A DNA stretch of 64,000 bases from Grammothele lineata (GCA_002150815.3 NDFF03000329.1:124001-188000); one strand, 5' to 3'; positions 34,288 to 46,948 are shown, counted from the first letter of the stretch. The notes: a model not told the origin generated them from the letters alone. Numbers and translations: made by a program.

Positions 34288-36259
34288 ATGACCGTTGACG
34301 CGAACGATATCACGCTAATCGCGTCCGACTACCCCACCAAGTCCGTGACGATCTTCCAGTCGTCCACGGCGGAGGTGACACGCGAGTTCACCGCCACTCT
34401 GCAGGTACCAATTCCAAGTCTCTTGCACCCTTGCCTCAGACGGAACGCTGATCTTGACTGCCACTTCCAGGGAGGCAGGAATGTCATTGAGATCCGCGGC
34501 ATCTCCAACAGCGTTGTCCCCGAGTCCCCCCGCATTCACGGCCTCGACTCGAGCGCGCGGGTGTTCGACGTGTCATGCAACACGCACGTCGCCCAGGTCT
34601 CCCGCGGACGCCACAGCAAGAATACAGAGGCTCTCAAGCAACTCAGGTCAAAGAGAGTGGAGCTTCATGCAGAGCGTGAGCTGCGCGACCGCGAGGCGCA
34701 GGTATTCAACGACGCCGCGGCCGCAGTGGCCCAGGGCAAGCAGGCGAGGCCCGATGAAATTGACGACCTCCTTGAGCGCAAGCGCATGGCGAAGAAGGCC
34801 GTTTTGGAATTAGACGAGAAGATCGAAGAGCTCGATCGGGAGCGATGGCTACTTGATAGGAGTTATGTAGGCAAGTCCGAGGTGGTAATCACGGGAACGA
34901 TCCTCGCGAAGCGGGAGGGACAGGTCTCGTTCTACCTGACATACTGTGAGTATTATATGCCTGCTGAACGGAATTATACGTTGATTGGTTTGGTATAGTG
35001 GTAGGCGGCGTGGGCTGGACTCCGTCGTACGATCTGCATGCAAAGACGGCCGACGGGCACACATCGCCCGACGTGTCGCTCCTCTACTGTGCCAACATCA
35101 CCCAGAGGACGGGCGAGGATTGGAACAATGTGGTGCTCACACTCAGCACCGCGACTTCGCAGACGCTCCAAGGCCTCTCTGTTCCGACACTCTCTTCGCT
35201 TACGCTCTCTCCAATCCGGCCACTCATTAGACAATCACGTGTACCACGAGGGCCGCAGCCGGGAATGATGCACGCTCCAGCCCAAGTGACCCTTACTCAC
35301 GCCGGGACGCCAATGTATAGGTCAGAGATCAGCCCCTCAAGATCAAGACGGAGCCGCAGCTATTCGAGATCCCCGTCTCGGTACTCTCCCAGCCCACCAC
35401 CCCGGGCCAACGTGTTACTACCACTCGCGCAATGGAACGACATGCCCGCGGGCGACCCGACAGTCCCCGAACGCAACCCGCTCGCGCTCGCATATCGCGT
35501 CGAGGGCGCCGTCACTCTCGCGAGCGATGGACTTGCGCACCGGATCGCGGTAGCCACTCTCGCCTTCACGTCCGAGCTGCAGTACGTCTGCGTGCCGAGC
35601 GCGACGAAAGCAGTGTTTATCGAGGCGAATGTTAAGAACACGAGCGAGTACGAGCTGCTCGCGGGCCCCGTGAGCGTGTTCATGGATGGCGGGTTCGTAA
35701 CCAAGACGTCGCTCGAGGTGCGTTTGTTCTCGCGTTCCGTTCTCCTCAACTATACTCACTATGACTACAGCTAATTGCGATCAACGAGAGCTTTAAATGC
35801 GTGCTTGGGGTCGACACCGCCCTCCGCGTCTCGTACACCACGGCCTCACATACCGTGCACGAGCCGGCGCGAAACTTCGCGGAGCCGACGAAGACGACGA
35901 TGAGCACCGCGACGACGACAATTGCGAACGGGCACACCTTCGACATCTCGTCGTTGGTTGTGCGGGACACGATCCCGCTTGGGGACGAAGACGCGAAGAT
36001 CCGGGTGATGCTCCGCAAGCCGGAAGGCCTCGCACAGGCGAAGGACGAGGAAGAGATCACAGTGTCGTTAGAAGGCTCGGATTCCAAGGACGTCAGGGTG
36101 AGATGGACGAAGGTGGAAGAGGGTAAAGGCGGGGAGAAGGACGGGATGTACGAATGGGTGTGCGGGATCGGCGCAGGGAAGAAAGTGCAACTGGAAGCAG
36201 AGTGGGATGTGAAGTCACCGGGGAACCTGAAGTGGGAGGAGAAGAGGAAGACGACTTGA
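34288..36259 (+). CDS. DUF4140/DUF4139 (MuiA-like) protein, copy 1
   Basis: This is a homologue of the mucoidy-inhibitor-A-like family, whose biochemical role is not established. The N-terminal DUF4140 domain shows KSVTIFQSSTAEVTREFTAT and NVIEIRGISNSVVPESPRIH. A coiled-coil-like charged segment follows (LRSKRVELHAERELRDREAQ). The DUF4139 half begins at LVGGVGWTPSYDLHAKTADG and includes LLYCANITQRTGEDWNNVVL. A Ser/Arg/Pro-rich linker (SRSRRSRSYSRSPSRYSPSP) interrupts DUF4139. The rest contains NPLALAYRVEGAVTLASDG, VFMDGGFVTKTSLE and FDISSLVVRDTIPLGDEDAK. Four exons are joined by introns of about 50-70 bp; the last phase-0 splice joins TSLE to LIAINESFK. The C-terminus is complete. No signal peptide or membrane helix is seen. 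It is closely related to the copy at 57357 and less so to the copy at 60713. Confidence 0.9.
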
Positions 36260-37663
36260 GAATACTGGCTTGATCGATACCTTCGGCGTGGAACCGTATT
36301 GCGTTCTCCCTCAGTGCGTTTGTAGCTGCCCGTACATGTGAGGATGCAGTTACTCATTCTAACGATGATGTTTGACGAGTGGTTGTGGTGTTCGTGTGTA
36401 GTCCTGAGGCTTGACATCCCTACTACGAAAGCGACATCCGGGAACGGCACGGATCGTCATGCGCGGTGCAATGTTAACGTCAGACGCCAGGAAGCCTAGA
36501 ACGCACAACTCCAGAGTGGCCTGGTGTCCCATTCAGCACCCTCCAACGCATCCTAGGATACCGCTTTTCCATCTTCCCGCTGCTCATTGATTGGAAGCGT
36601 AAGTAGGCGAATTATACAGATTAGGGCTCATCTGTTTCCCGACGACATCGTGGCGCTCTCGAACGCAGACCGAAGTCGGCACGAGAGCAATACTTTGAGG
36701 CGCACAAAGCGCAGCAGCAAATGACGAGTAATCTTCAAGGCCAGTTTGATCCATGGGCTTACAGTACGTACACCGTTGCAGGGTGGGGGAGGAAGAACAG
36801 ATCTCGCCGAACAAAGAAGGATCCGTTATTGCGCAATCTTCTCCCGCCCCGAACGAGCCTGCAATGTCAATTTTCGACAATCCTCGGTTACCTTAGTTGC
36901 ACAGACGAACATATGCCCATCCACACCGAAGCTGCCCTGGTGATGGATAGTAACGAGGTTGACGATGATTATTGCGGGTTCTACGCTGGTACTTATCATG
37001 GAACAAAGGAGAAGGAAAATGTGCCCCCGAAGCGACGTCATCAGCGCTTCAATGCCGACAAAATTAAAGAATAGATTCCAAAAAGATGCGAACAAAACTC
37101 ACGGTACGTGCTTCTCTCGGCTGATGCGAGGAAGAATTGCTAAACGCAGAGTCAATGTACGGCATCGAGAAGAGCAGTCGAAGAGCTTCCTTTACCAACC
37201 TCTGCTGTCTTGGTACTGCTTGCCGATTAAGAGGTTATTATTTGCGGCCCAAGGCCTATGATGAGTGTTCCTCCAAGTCCGAGACATTTCGGAGCGCGGA
37301 TCAAGGAAATGAACATCGGCGCTTGAAATTCACTACCGAATGATTAGGTGGCAGTGCTCGGGGGCCAGGCATGCCCAGTCGCCGAGGCAAGTCGGCGTCT
37401 GGGTCATCCGCTGATTCCGCGCAGACCACCCGCTGATTCCGCACGAACGACAAGCCCCGCATCTCGGATGACGGCAAGGTGGGAGCGAGCGGTTCCCCTT
37501 CTCCGCTTAATGGCCTCGCTTGCGTCTTCTCCATGTCCTCCGCGTTTCAAATCGTGGGCTTCTCAGGCGCACACATAACACTCATGTGTGCGGCGAGCAC
37601 TCCCTCTTCGTCCCTCTGCCCCCCGAAGCTTGCTGTCGTTCTGCTGTCGTGCGTTGAGCTGCG
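36260..37663. other. Intergenic region with unassigned minus-strand frames
   Basis: Two overlapping minus-strand frames (36826-37095 and 36584-36880) carry one hydrophobic patch (MISTSVEPAIIIVNLV) but no recognisable domain. The composition resembles the neighbouring DUF6534 genes, so a degraded membrane-protein fragment is possible. The last 200 bases are probably the leader of DUF6534 copy 2. Confidence 0.35.
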
Positions 37664-39888
37664 ATGTCGTCCAACTCGACCGCTGCTGCGGATCCCCTGG
37701 CTAGCTTCCCGCACATTCCTGTGGACAACACCCTCGGCGCGTGGCTGATCGGCTTATGCTTCAGCTTCCTGTACGTGGCGTTCGCTCGCCACACGTTTTC
37801 GTCCTAACCGGTTGGCCTCGATAGTCTCAATGGTATGCTTTTTCACCAAGCATTCCGTTACTACCACAACTTTCCGAAGGATCGTGTGGTCCTCAAATAC
37901 TGGGTACGCAGCTTGAGTTTTTCGAGCAGTTACAAAGCGTTCTCACTCGCTGTTCCGTAGGTGGCCGGCGTTGTGTACGTCCAGAAGCCATCGGTATGAG
38001 GCAACTATAGAGTCTGACTGCCTGTCTCTATAGGACGCTTGAGACTTTTACGACCGCTCTCATTCTTCATACGACGTATGTCCGCAGCTCATCTCTGCTT
38101 CGCTCTCATCCAACGGGATCTCCAGATACTTTTATTTGATCACGGAGTATTGGGATTCTACATACTTCTTCATCCAGCCAACAGTCTGGTGGGTTGTCTA
38201 GTTCTTGCTCTCTACGTGATACTAACGTGGCTCTAGGTCCCTTAACGTGAGTACTCGTCACATCGTCGAACGCATATGCAGCGACTGAGGCGAGGATACC
38301 TAGGTGCTGCCTATTCCCGGAGTGCGTATTGATAATCACCTATTGGACTGTTTTCTGATATACGTATGGCTGCGTCGAGTAGTCGCTCGCAGCACTCGTT
38401 TCGCAGAGGTGAGAGCTCTTGCTCGCGATGTAGTGCCGCCGATACGAAGCTTATTTCCTGCGTAGCTTTTTCGCCCGGCGTGTGTGGCTTAGTAAGTCTC
38501 TACCTTCATACTCACTTCCTTCCGATACGTGCATATTTACTTTTGCTCTACAGTCGCTCCCAAGTTCCGTTTCATTGTCAGCGTCGCTGTGAGTCCGGGA
38601 GTTGCTTACACAGTGGCATACCAGGTTGACATCGTTCGTAGTTGACCTTGATCTTCGGAAACGTCGGTATGTGTCATGGCGGTGGCGGGTTGAATCGTAA
38701 TCCGAATCGCTAAGGATATTTGTTTTCCTTCACTGCGTAGCATGCTTCACCGGTGAGTGCTCTGCCCGGCCAGACTCTCATGGTATTGACCCTATGCTCC
38801 CCAGCCCTGGCTGTGACCATGTTCCACTCGGCAAACCTCACGGACTGGCTCAAATATTCAGTACGCATATTTACGCTCCACGCTGCACATGATTCGCGCT
38901 GTCTGACGTCTTCCGACGTTCGACAGTGGCTAGCCAGCGCGGGCTCCGCCATGCAGATGACTGGAGACCTGACGATGAGCGCTACCCTGATCTACGTCCT
39001 TCACACAAGCCGTACGGGCATGACAAAGTCGGTCACGTCTCGCATTCTCCAGTCGGAGGTAGCTAGACTGACGTGTGTACCACAGGACGGACTCGATGGT
39101 TGACACGATCATCACGTTTTCTCTTAGCACTGGTGAGCACCTGACCTCACGCCCGTCCGGATCCTCGGTCTGAACCGCTTTCCCCTTAGGTGTCGTCACT
39201 TGGTGAGTTGCCGACGATGTTTCACAGTCACAAAATCCCCCTGCTCATGAAGCCTATCGTCACAGCTTAGTCCACATCGTCAACCTCGTCTTCGTTAGTG
39301 CTCGTTCGTCCCAGCTGGCCATTGCCAGTGCATTGACGTTTTCCCCCGTCCCCGTCTTCAGTCTATTGCACAGCCAGACAACCTCATCTACGCCGCCTTC
39401 TCCTGTATTCTTACCAAACGTACGTATCCATCCGATTTCCGTGCCCATACTGCCCCCGCTCACTCTCATTCTCTGCATCAGTCTACGCGAACGCGTTCCT
39501 CGTAGCGTGAGTATCAAGAGAGTATGCTTTTTGCACCTTTACTGACTCGTCGCTCAGGCTGAACTCGCGCAAAGCCCTCGGCATTCTCGGCGCGTCCCAC
39601 GAGATCACCGTGAACCCGTCCAACATTAGTGGGCGTGCGCCTGCATTCACCGCTGTACGTCCCCCTCGCTTCTACCTCTCGAATGGCTGTCCTCATGTCC
39701 ACCGTTGTTTCTCATACTCCTATCCGCAGCCCCAAGGACAAGCAACCACGCTCGAGCTCAAGGTCGTAACAGTGACGGAGACCGTGATGGACAACGACTA
39801 CGGAGACGCGTCGTCCTGCCGCCACGACACTGAGACGCCGACGAAGCGCTGCCTGCGGGACAGCCGCGACGGGAATGATCTTGTCTGA
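37664..39888 (+). CDS. DUF6534 seven-transmembrane protein, copy 2
   Basis: The second family member is on the opposite strand to the other two. The start at 37664 gives MSSNSTAAADPLASFPHIP, then VDNTLGAWLIGLCFSFLLNG, HQAFRYYHNFPKDRVVLKYW, LETFTTALILHTT and YLITEYWDSTYFFIQPTVW. Later exons give LAVTMFHSANLTDWLKYSWL, TGDLTMSATLIYVLHTSRTG, DSMVDTIITFSLSTGVVTSL and the family signature VYANAFLVALNSRKALGILG. The cytosolic tail ends in SRDGNDLV at 39888. At least twelve introns, mostly 50-60 bp, were placed by eye. The helix order matches copies 1 and 3, so the gene looks intact. No function is known; seven helices place it in a membrane. It is convergent with copy 3. Confidence 0.85.
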
Positions 39889-40451
39889 CCGTCTGCCGCT
39901 CATCCTCGGTTTATTCGCCTCGCCCCTCGACTTTCGTGCGCGAGGTGCGGCTGGCAAAGTCCAGGTCCTGACCTGGGAGCGCTGCTATGTGTGCCAGACG
40001 TACGCTCACATAGAAATCGTCTAATGGGTTTATTGCCTATAGGCGGTGCTCGTTGTCAGCGCCGACGCGCATGTCGCCCCGCTCTATGTATATCGTACAC
40101 ATCTGCTAATCGCAAGATCTCGGGGAGGTATCTTATTGTTGGGCAGGCGTAGTATGATGTATAGAAGCTTTGGTGGGAGGTGAGGCCGCGTTAGTGTATA
40201 GATATAGCCCGGTGGGTAGGACAACAATCGACTTTGGAAACGGTGATGAGGGAAGCCGGTGCCACAGCCATTTTGCGTCTACATATCTGAAAGGCTACAG
40301 AAGCAACTGTCCAGGAACGACATCGGCAATATACAATCTACGCACGACGAACGACGAGGATTTTGCGGGAACCGAGTCTGATCAAGCCGTAAACCAAGAA
40401 AACATCTACCGGAAACCGGTCGTTCAAGGCAGCGACAACCAGTGCCTCCAC
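39889..40451. other. Convergent 3' region between DUF6534 copies 2 and 3
   Basis: No gene is recognised. These are probably the 3' UTRs of the two convergent paralogues. Confidence 0.5.
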
Positions 40452-42821
40452 CTACACCGCGACGCCACGAGTGCTTGTCGCACCTTTTGAGAGCGATATT
40501 GCTCCACCGAGACTACGCCCGCCACGGATCGATGCGGTCAACGGAAACGAGACGTGGGAGGCGGGTGCAGGAGGCTGCGAGACGTGCGCGTGAGTGGATT
40601 AGCCTTGTTTCACTACTACTATCCACGCTCGCGAAGAATAAGACATACCATTAGTCTCGGGTTTGGAGGCGCATAGATGGGCAGTGATTCGTCCTCGTAA
40701 GCGAGATGGGTGGCCGCGAAGGAGCTGTTTGTGAAAGTTGTGTTTGAAGGCGAGGGCGGCGCGCGGACGTCCGGTACTGAAGGCGCGTGAAATTTACCAC
40801 GGTGGACGAGCGAGCGGCGCGCGTTTAGCCTGGGTGTCAGAAGATGCAGTCATAGAGGCAGGCTTATTAGTTAGTGGATATCTTTGGAATAGGAACAAAA
40901 AGATACCCACGCCGCCAAAAGGGAGTTCGCGTACACTGCGAGATGTAGAGATACACAGAATCGATAAGTGGCACGACAGAACACCAATATCGTCTCAAGC
41001 GCAGAACGTACACTTGGTGCAAACGATGCCAACAGCGCCGTAGATGAGGTCGCCTGGAAATAGCAGAGACTAAGGTGTGCAATTGTTGCACATATCAGCG
41101 AACAAGACCCACGAGATCTAATAACAGCACGCACGAGAATAAAAAACAGAGAATTGCTGAGCCTGGTGTGCGAGGACGTGAGCATGAAATGGTTTATCAT
41201 CAGCGTTAACCGTTTGTCATACGTCGTCAGGAGCCCTATTGGAGTGAACGAATAAGAGACTAGACGGCGATGGACGGGAGGAGTGCCCACACACCAGTGT
41301 TGATGCTGTATACCATCAGGGTATCAACGACGGTGTCCAACCTAGATATCGATAATGCGGTCAGCGTTCGTCTCCGTAGCCGCAACCAACCAACAGAAAC
41401 CGACTTCTTGACTCCAGTGCGGCTGCTCCTCAACACGCTGATGAGAACACTTGTCACAATGACGTCGCCTGCAATTCCCATGCCGGCTCCCACTGTGACC
41501 ATCCACTGGACACGAAACATGTTGCGTCATCAACATCATGATCCATAACGACGACAGAAATCCGCACCACGTAGGATCGAAAGGCCGCACGCTCAACGTG
41601 GAAAAGCCTGTGGGATAAGTTTGCACAAAATCGGAGCGCATAACTTTGTGGACGCACGATTCGACAGATGAGCCTGTGCGTGCGTGATGAGTGTGACATA
41701 TTGAAGAGGGTATGTGAGCTTACAGACTAGAAAGCCTACGAACACGTTCAGTCTGAGCACGCATGTAAGTGCGCGTTTTGTTGTGAGAAACGCACCTAGT
41801 TCCCCTAGTATGAATACGAACTGACGTATATATCAGCCCCTTTTATGGACACAAGGTGATAAGACTGCGTGCTTACAGCTAAGCATACCAATGCCTTGTA
41901 GCGCCGCTTCCCCACTACGAAAGAACGTGTAAGATAACCTAAATGGATGACTGTTAAAAGTCCCTACGGAGGAATATACGTCTAGCAAAGAAACTTTTTC
42001 ACGCCGCACATTGAGCTTGACATCCTCACACAGAGTACTTTAGTACTGACCATTGGGAGAGAAAGATTATCAGGGCCTTTTGTCGCAGAGAAAGTCAGTT
42101 GCTAGCGCGAGCACAATCAAAAAAGACTGACTTGCCGATACACCTGGGAGCACCTGCGTGTCGTTATTAGTAACCGAGGGCACTGTATCCGAAAGAATAC
42201 GAACAGCGAGAGACCTATTGTTATCACATCAGATCCACTTTTATCATCCTACAACGGCCTGGCTTACACATACCAGGGAACTATGAGCAGAGCTTCTGGA
42301 TTTGCGTAGTTCGTGACGAGTTGAACATAGCTAGGAATGGGGTCTAAGCCACGTAGTGAAAGTGATTAAGACCAACTCTGACCAGATTTGTATGCAGATG
42401 ACGGCATGAATGGTTTCCAATATGCTAGGCAAGAACTTGGGTTAGCGCCGCAGATACATGTCAGCTGGCCAATGACAGCCACGCTCACAAGACTGCAGCA
42501 ACCTGCGTGTCATAAATGAGATATGTACTACATCAAAAGAAGACGTGAACGTACGTAGCATTTAAGCCATACACCATCTGCAGGATATTGACGAAAGTAT
42601 CTGTACACTTGATGGACTACTAGTCCGTACAGGCTGTTCGGCGGGGGTCACCATCTGAGCATCGTATGCATTGAGTCAGGTCAGGTCACGTACGCCACAC
42701 CAAGGATGGTTCCAATGAGAATGGCACCAAACGTGCTGTCGATCGCTGTAGGATTCGAAGCCGGCGGCGTCATCGGAGGTCCCATGTGGGCGGCAGAGGG
42801 ACTGGGAAGACTGTATGGCAT
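40452..42821 (-). CDS. DUF6534 seven-transmembrane protein, copy 3
   Basis: The third family member. The start at 42821 gives MPYSLPSPSAAHMGPPMTPP, then AIDSTFGAILIGTILGVA. Splicing continues to LYGLVVHQVYRYFRQYPADG, FILETIHAVICIQICYVQLV and TNYANPEALLIVPW. Further exons include GAGMGIAGDVIVTSVLISVL, RSSRTGVKKS, LDTVVDTLMVYSINTGVW and GDLIYGAVGIVCTKLYANSL. An intron with acceptor CACCCAG (about 40830) then joins the signature LLAALNARRSLVHRGKFHAP. A final phase-0 intron leads to a tail (PPAPASHVSFPLTASIRGGR) ending at 40452. Exons between about 41700 and 42250 are tentative. The region is AT-richer than its neighbours. The gene appears intact, with function unknown as for the other copies. 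Confidence 0.8.
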
Positions 42822-43786
42822 GGGTGGCGTTTCATAGCGTTCGCCCTGGAGCTTATATGAGTCTGTTTTAGGGTAATTATGGCAGACTAATCACATACTG
42901 TTGCATCTCCAAGAGGAGCAGAGTACGACGCCATCTGGGTTATCAGACGGTTGCGGTACGAATCCGATGAACACCGCTGAGACTTACCCCAAAGACGCTA
43001 GACGAGACCCATTCTTTTGCTCCTATATGGTCGGCAATTCTTTCCATTGTTTTCGACCATACTACCGAGGAATAGGGGGTTTTCAATCTTCGGGAACATG
43101 GCCCATATCAAGATGCTGTTTCTTCGAAGTTCGAACCGGCGACTAATGTTAGTAGCGGAGTCGCCCAGGGAGTGCCAGCAGCGCTTTGTTTTGCAGGGTG
43201 TTGATAGACGCATATAACATCCGATTCAAAGTCCACATTCTACGAGAAGTTATAATTGACGAGTGGAGAACGAGAGTGTTTCCAAGGGCGGAGTCGTCGC
43301 AGTCAACTTGCGGTGGTCGGACTTCAAGAACAGCGGCCTCAAGCTCTAGACGCGGGAAAGCGCTCAAGGCGGTGGCCGGGTGCTACCGGGCCGGCGGACC
43401 TCCGCCGGACTTGCGCCAGATCGAATCGGGTGCGCGCGGCGCCCCCTTGGCAAAATCGACTGACAGGAATGTACGCCGCCGCCCCATAGGGTTGCTCGCA
43501 ACCCCAACCGTACGTCCAGTTCACCCGCGCCTGGTAACATTGAAAGGTGAGAATGTGTAGCTTGAGTGCGAGGATCTGTCGACTCAACATCTTGAAGTGC
43601 CTGGACTTATAGCCATCATCATCTACCACACTATCGCGCGTCTCTCAAAGCGTGATCTGCCTATCCAAGCTCGTAGTTCAAGCTCATCACGGCCCGGGTA
43701 GTCCAGTAGGTGCGCGCAATATACTATCTCAACGTACCACGTGTGATAACTCGATCCGTACTGTAGAAACATAGTACTGTGCATCT
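42822..43786. other. Divergent intergenic region between DUF6534 copy 3 and the BioF-like gene
   Basis: Nothing certain is seen. A minus-strand piece (RMWTLNRMLYASINT, about 43210) faintly recalls the INxLMLYTINTG helix of DUF6534, but no neighbouring helices follow. Confidence 0.4.
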
Positions 43787-45207
43787 ATGACTCTAGACGA
43801 CAAACTCCACACCGCGCTCACTTCGCGCGAAAAGCGCCTCATTCGTCGCCGCCTCCCCGATCCCACCGCGGACGACCACCTCGTCGATTTCTTCACCAAC
43901 GACTACCTCTCACTCTCACACTCCGCCGACCTGCGCGCGCGATTCCTCCGAAAGCTCCAAGACGCCCCGCACGTCCTCGGCTCAGGCGGCTCGCGCCTCC
44001 TCGTCAACGGACACGCCCACGCGTCCTTCGAGGCCCGCCTCGCCTCATTCTTCCGCGCGCCAACCGCGCTCCTCTTCAACTCCGGATTCGACGCCAACGT
44101 CGGCTTCTTCTCTAGCGTCCCGCAGCCGGGGGACGTGCTCGTGTACGACGAGCACATCCACGCGTCGGTGCACGACGGGATGCGCGCCTCGCGCGTGGAC
44201 GCGCGCGTGCCCTTCTCGCACAACTCCGTCGAAGCGCTCCGGCAGGCGATCGAGGAGCTCCTCGTCTCACGGCCCAAGCTACAGCGTGGTGAGACGAGCG
44301 TCTTTGTTGCGGTAGAGACGCTGTATAGCATGGACGGGACGCTGGCGCCCCTCCCGGAAATCGTCGAGGCGATCGAGGAGCTCCTGCCTTGCGGGAATGG
44401 GTACCTTGTCGTAGATGAGGCTCACGCCACAGGGGTGTACGGGCCACAAGGGAGGGGTCTCGTCGCGGCATACGGCCTCGAAGACAGGGTGTTCGCCCGG
44501 CTGCATACCTTTGGTAAAGCCCTGGCTGGCACAGGAGGTAGGTTCCGTGCACACCCGGGTCGATGCAACACACTGACCGCCCATCCTGCAGCTGTATTAC
44601 TCGTCACGCCACTCGTACGGGACTACCTGTTGAACTACGCGCGCTCGCTCATCTACACGACCTCGCTGAGCTACGCTAACATCGTCGCCGCAGAGTGCTC
44701 GTTTGACATGCTCGAGGACGGCACGGCCCAACAGGTGCGCATCGCCTCACCTGCCCCTCGCTCTAATCGCTCACCCCTTCCGTCCAGCTCTCAAACAAGC
44801 TCCTCGACCTCAGCTCGTACTTCCTCTCCACTCTCCGACACAACCTCGCAGCGCACCGCATCTCCCCCACGCTTCTCTTCCTGCCCCTCCACCTCGCTCT
44901 TCCCAGTCCAGCGGGAACGAACGCGCTCGCGCTCGCGACCCCAATCATCCCCGTCCTAACCCCGCACCCGCGCCCGCTCTCGGCGCACCTCCGCGCGCGG
45001 GGGCTCAACGCGCGCCCCATTACGTGGCCGACGGTGCCGAAGGGCGCGGACCGTATCCGGGTCTGCTTGCATGCGAGCAACTCGCGTGCGGATGTGGACA
45101 GGCTCGTGGAGGGGATGGTTGAATGGGCGGAGGAGTGGGCGCGGGCGCAGCACGAAGGCGAGAAGCAGAAGGGCGAGAGGGAAGTGGCGGTGTTGGCGAA
45201 GTTGTAA
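43787..45207 (+). CDS. bioF: 8-amino-7-oxononanoate (KAPA) synthase-like PLP enzyme, BioF family, with peroxisomal tail
   Basis: The enzyme condenses pimeloyl thioester with alanine to make 8-amino-7-oxononanoate in biotin synthesis. The fold-type I alpha-oxoamine synthase motifs are complete: FFTNDYLSLSHSADLR, the glycine-rich GSGGSRLLVNGHAHASFEAR, ALLFNSGFDANVGFFSSVPQ, DEHIHASVHDGMRASR, the cofactor-binding VVDEAHATGVYGPQGRGLVA and the Schiff-base lysine motif HTFGKALAGTGA. Two introns (about 44541-44590 and 44735-44786) are removed to give about 435 residues. The chain ends in VAVLAKL, and AKL fits the PTS1 peroxisome signal. Related alpha-oxoamine synthases (5-aminolevulinate synthase, serine palmitoyltransferase, 2-amino-3-ketobutyrate ligase) are less likely: there is no mitochondrial presequence or membrane helix. 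Substrate assignment is by family. It is convergent with POP5, 123 bp away. Confidence 0.85.
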
Positions 45208-45330
45208 TTCGGAGGCGAGCATTGGCGGGGACGCTGCTTGGAGTGAAGGAAAAGACGTGGAAAGTGCTGCATAAGCGCACGCACTAGTGTCAAAATGAAG
45301 TCAAACAAGCTCACCTAAATGAATGGGACG

Positions 45331-46129
45331 CTAGTCCCGCAGGGCCTCGATCTCTTGCGTGCTCGTCTGCAGATATTCTTCATACGAGTCTTGGTAGCCC
45401 ACTGTACGGGACAAAACCCACGTCATGTCAGAGCGCACAGACACGGGCAACATGAAGCGGCGTGCGAACCTGGCGTTTTCGCGCGTGCGCGATACCGCGC
45501 GACGACTTCGCGATTATGGCGTATCGCGGCCAGCTGGGCCTGCTTGATCGTCCCTGCGCCACCCCCAGGGTACAGAGTCAGCGTACAGCACGACCGCAGC
45601 GAAGAGCAAGGCAGGCATGAAGACAGGCACGCAGGCCCGACGCACCCGAGACATGCACGACGTGCGGGATGCACCGCCGCCCGTCGATAGCGGTCATGAG
45701 CGTCACACTCGCCCATGCGATCTTGTGCGGGTCGCGCGCGACGCGGACGATGCACATGTTCGTCTTTGGGGAGAAGTACTTCACTATATGCAGCACATTT
45801 CAACTCGTCAGCATCAGGGCGCACCTCGCCTAGACCGTGGATGGAGGTAGACGTACCCGTCAGGGACGCCCCGACAGCGCCCCAGCCCGCGTCCCCGAAA
45901 TGCGTGATGACGCTCTGTTTGAGCGCGGCCCAGACCTGCTTGCTCGAGAACTCAGCCACCGCCGCCGGCGTGCGGACGTCGCGGGAGGTGGCGGACCCGA
46001 GCACGGGTCCAGACACTGGGAGGAACTCTACGAGGAGCCAGCGGTTCTGTTAGGGTGTCAAAGACGCTGCTGTTAGCGAGTCAAACTGCGCGAGCTTAGG
46101 CGGGGGTGCCTGACCTTGAATCTAACCAT
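45331..46129 (-). CDS. POP5: RNase P/MRP protein subunit POP5
   Basis: POP5 is a shared protein of nuclear RNase P and RNase MRP, needed for processing tRNA 5' ends and pre-rRNA. A five-codon first exon (MVRFK) splices to NRWLLVEFLPVSGPVLGS, the conserved POP5 start. Then follow EFSSKQVWAALKQSVITHFG, DAGWGAVGASLTVKYFSPKT, NMCIVRVARDPHKIAWASVT, LMTAIDGRRCIPHVVHVSG, TIKQAQLAAIRHNREVVARY and a tail ending in EYLQTSTQEIEALRD. Five or so short introns account for the frame changes. Total length of about 175 residues is normal for the family. The last intron (donor GTTCGC near 45470) is the least certain splice. It lies tail to tail with the BioF-like gene. Confidence 0.93.
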
Positions 46130-46948
46130 CTTGCTGGAAGACGAGCCCCGATGATACCGTTAGATGGGATTCCGGGGATGATGAATTCAGTAAAATCCGT
46201 TTGCTTGGACCGAGATGATGCTGGTTCCTGGTCAAGTTGCCAATGGCCAAGTTTGACTTTGCGATCCGGCCCGACCGCGCGTGGGGAGAGTAGACGCCCA
46301 TACTAGCAAGCGCTGTTCGAATCCGGCGCAAGCCAATTGAACTTCTGTTCTTTCAAATATGCGTATGTTGAGAGGGTTGGTTGGCCAGAACTTGGCATGG
46401 AGTGAATCCGAAGTAAATACAGAAGGTTTGGTTTTCCCCTAATGTCCCATGAGTAAATACGGACAATGTGGTAGGTATGTATCGCGAATCGGTGATTGGT
46501 ATGCATGGCGTATGTAGTGCAATGATATCGATGTGCAGGAGGCAAAGAGCGAAGAGAGCAGTAAGTGCATAAGGATAAACTCAACAGAGCGAACGGAGCG
46601 AATGAGAGCCAAGTAGACAGTCCATCCCATGTGACCCGGTAGTTCTAGATAATGCAACAGCACGCTCCGCTGGACGTGCGCAGAAGAAGAATGCGATCAA
46701 CGAGAGACGACAGTTGGCATGATGGAAGTTGAACAAGATGGAAAGAAGGACCGTCCAGCGACTGCTATCACGCCGCCTCCGACCGTGGAAGCGGGGCCCA
46801 CGATGCCCCCCCGCAAGCCGGTGCGGTGCCCGCGCGAACGTATCCAGCAAAGGCAGGTAACCCGTCAGGAATGGAAGACCATCCCAATCCCAACCCAGAC
46901 CGGACTCAAACTCTGAGCGAACGAGCGAGCGAGCGAAGAACCCGCCGC
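46130..46948. other. Intergenic region upstream of POP5
   Basis: The first part should hold the POP5 promoter and the second part the 3' UTR of the next minus-strand gene. No gene is recognised. A GTTCGAATC word at 46311 resembles a tRNA B box, but its flanks do not pair. Confidence 0.5.

Noticed and set aside
43149..43367. Peptide RMWTLNRMLYASINT resembling a DUF6534 helix
   Set aside because: Only a short, weak resemblance; no adjoining helices or splice structure.
46300..46330. GTTCGAATC resembling a tRNA B box
   Set aside because: The flanking bases do not form a T stem and no acceptor stem can be made with upstream sequence.
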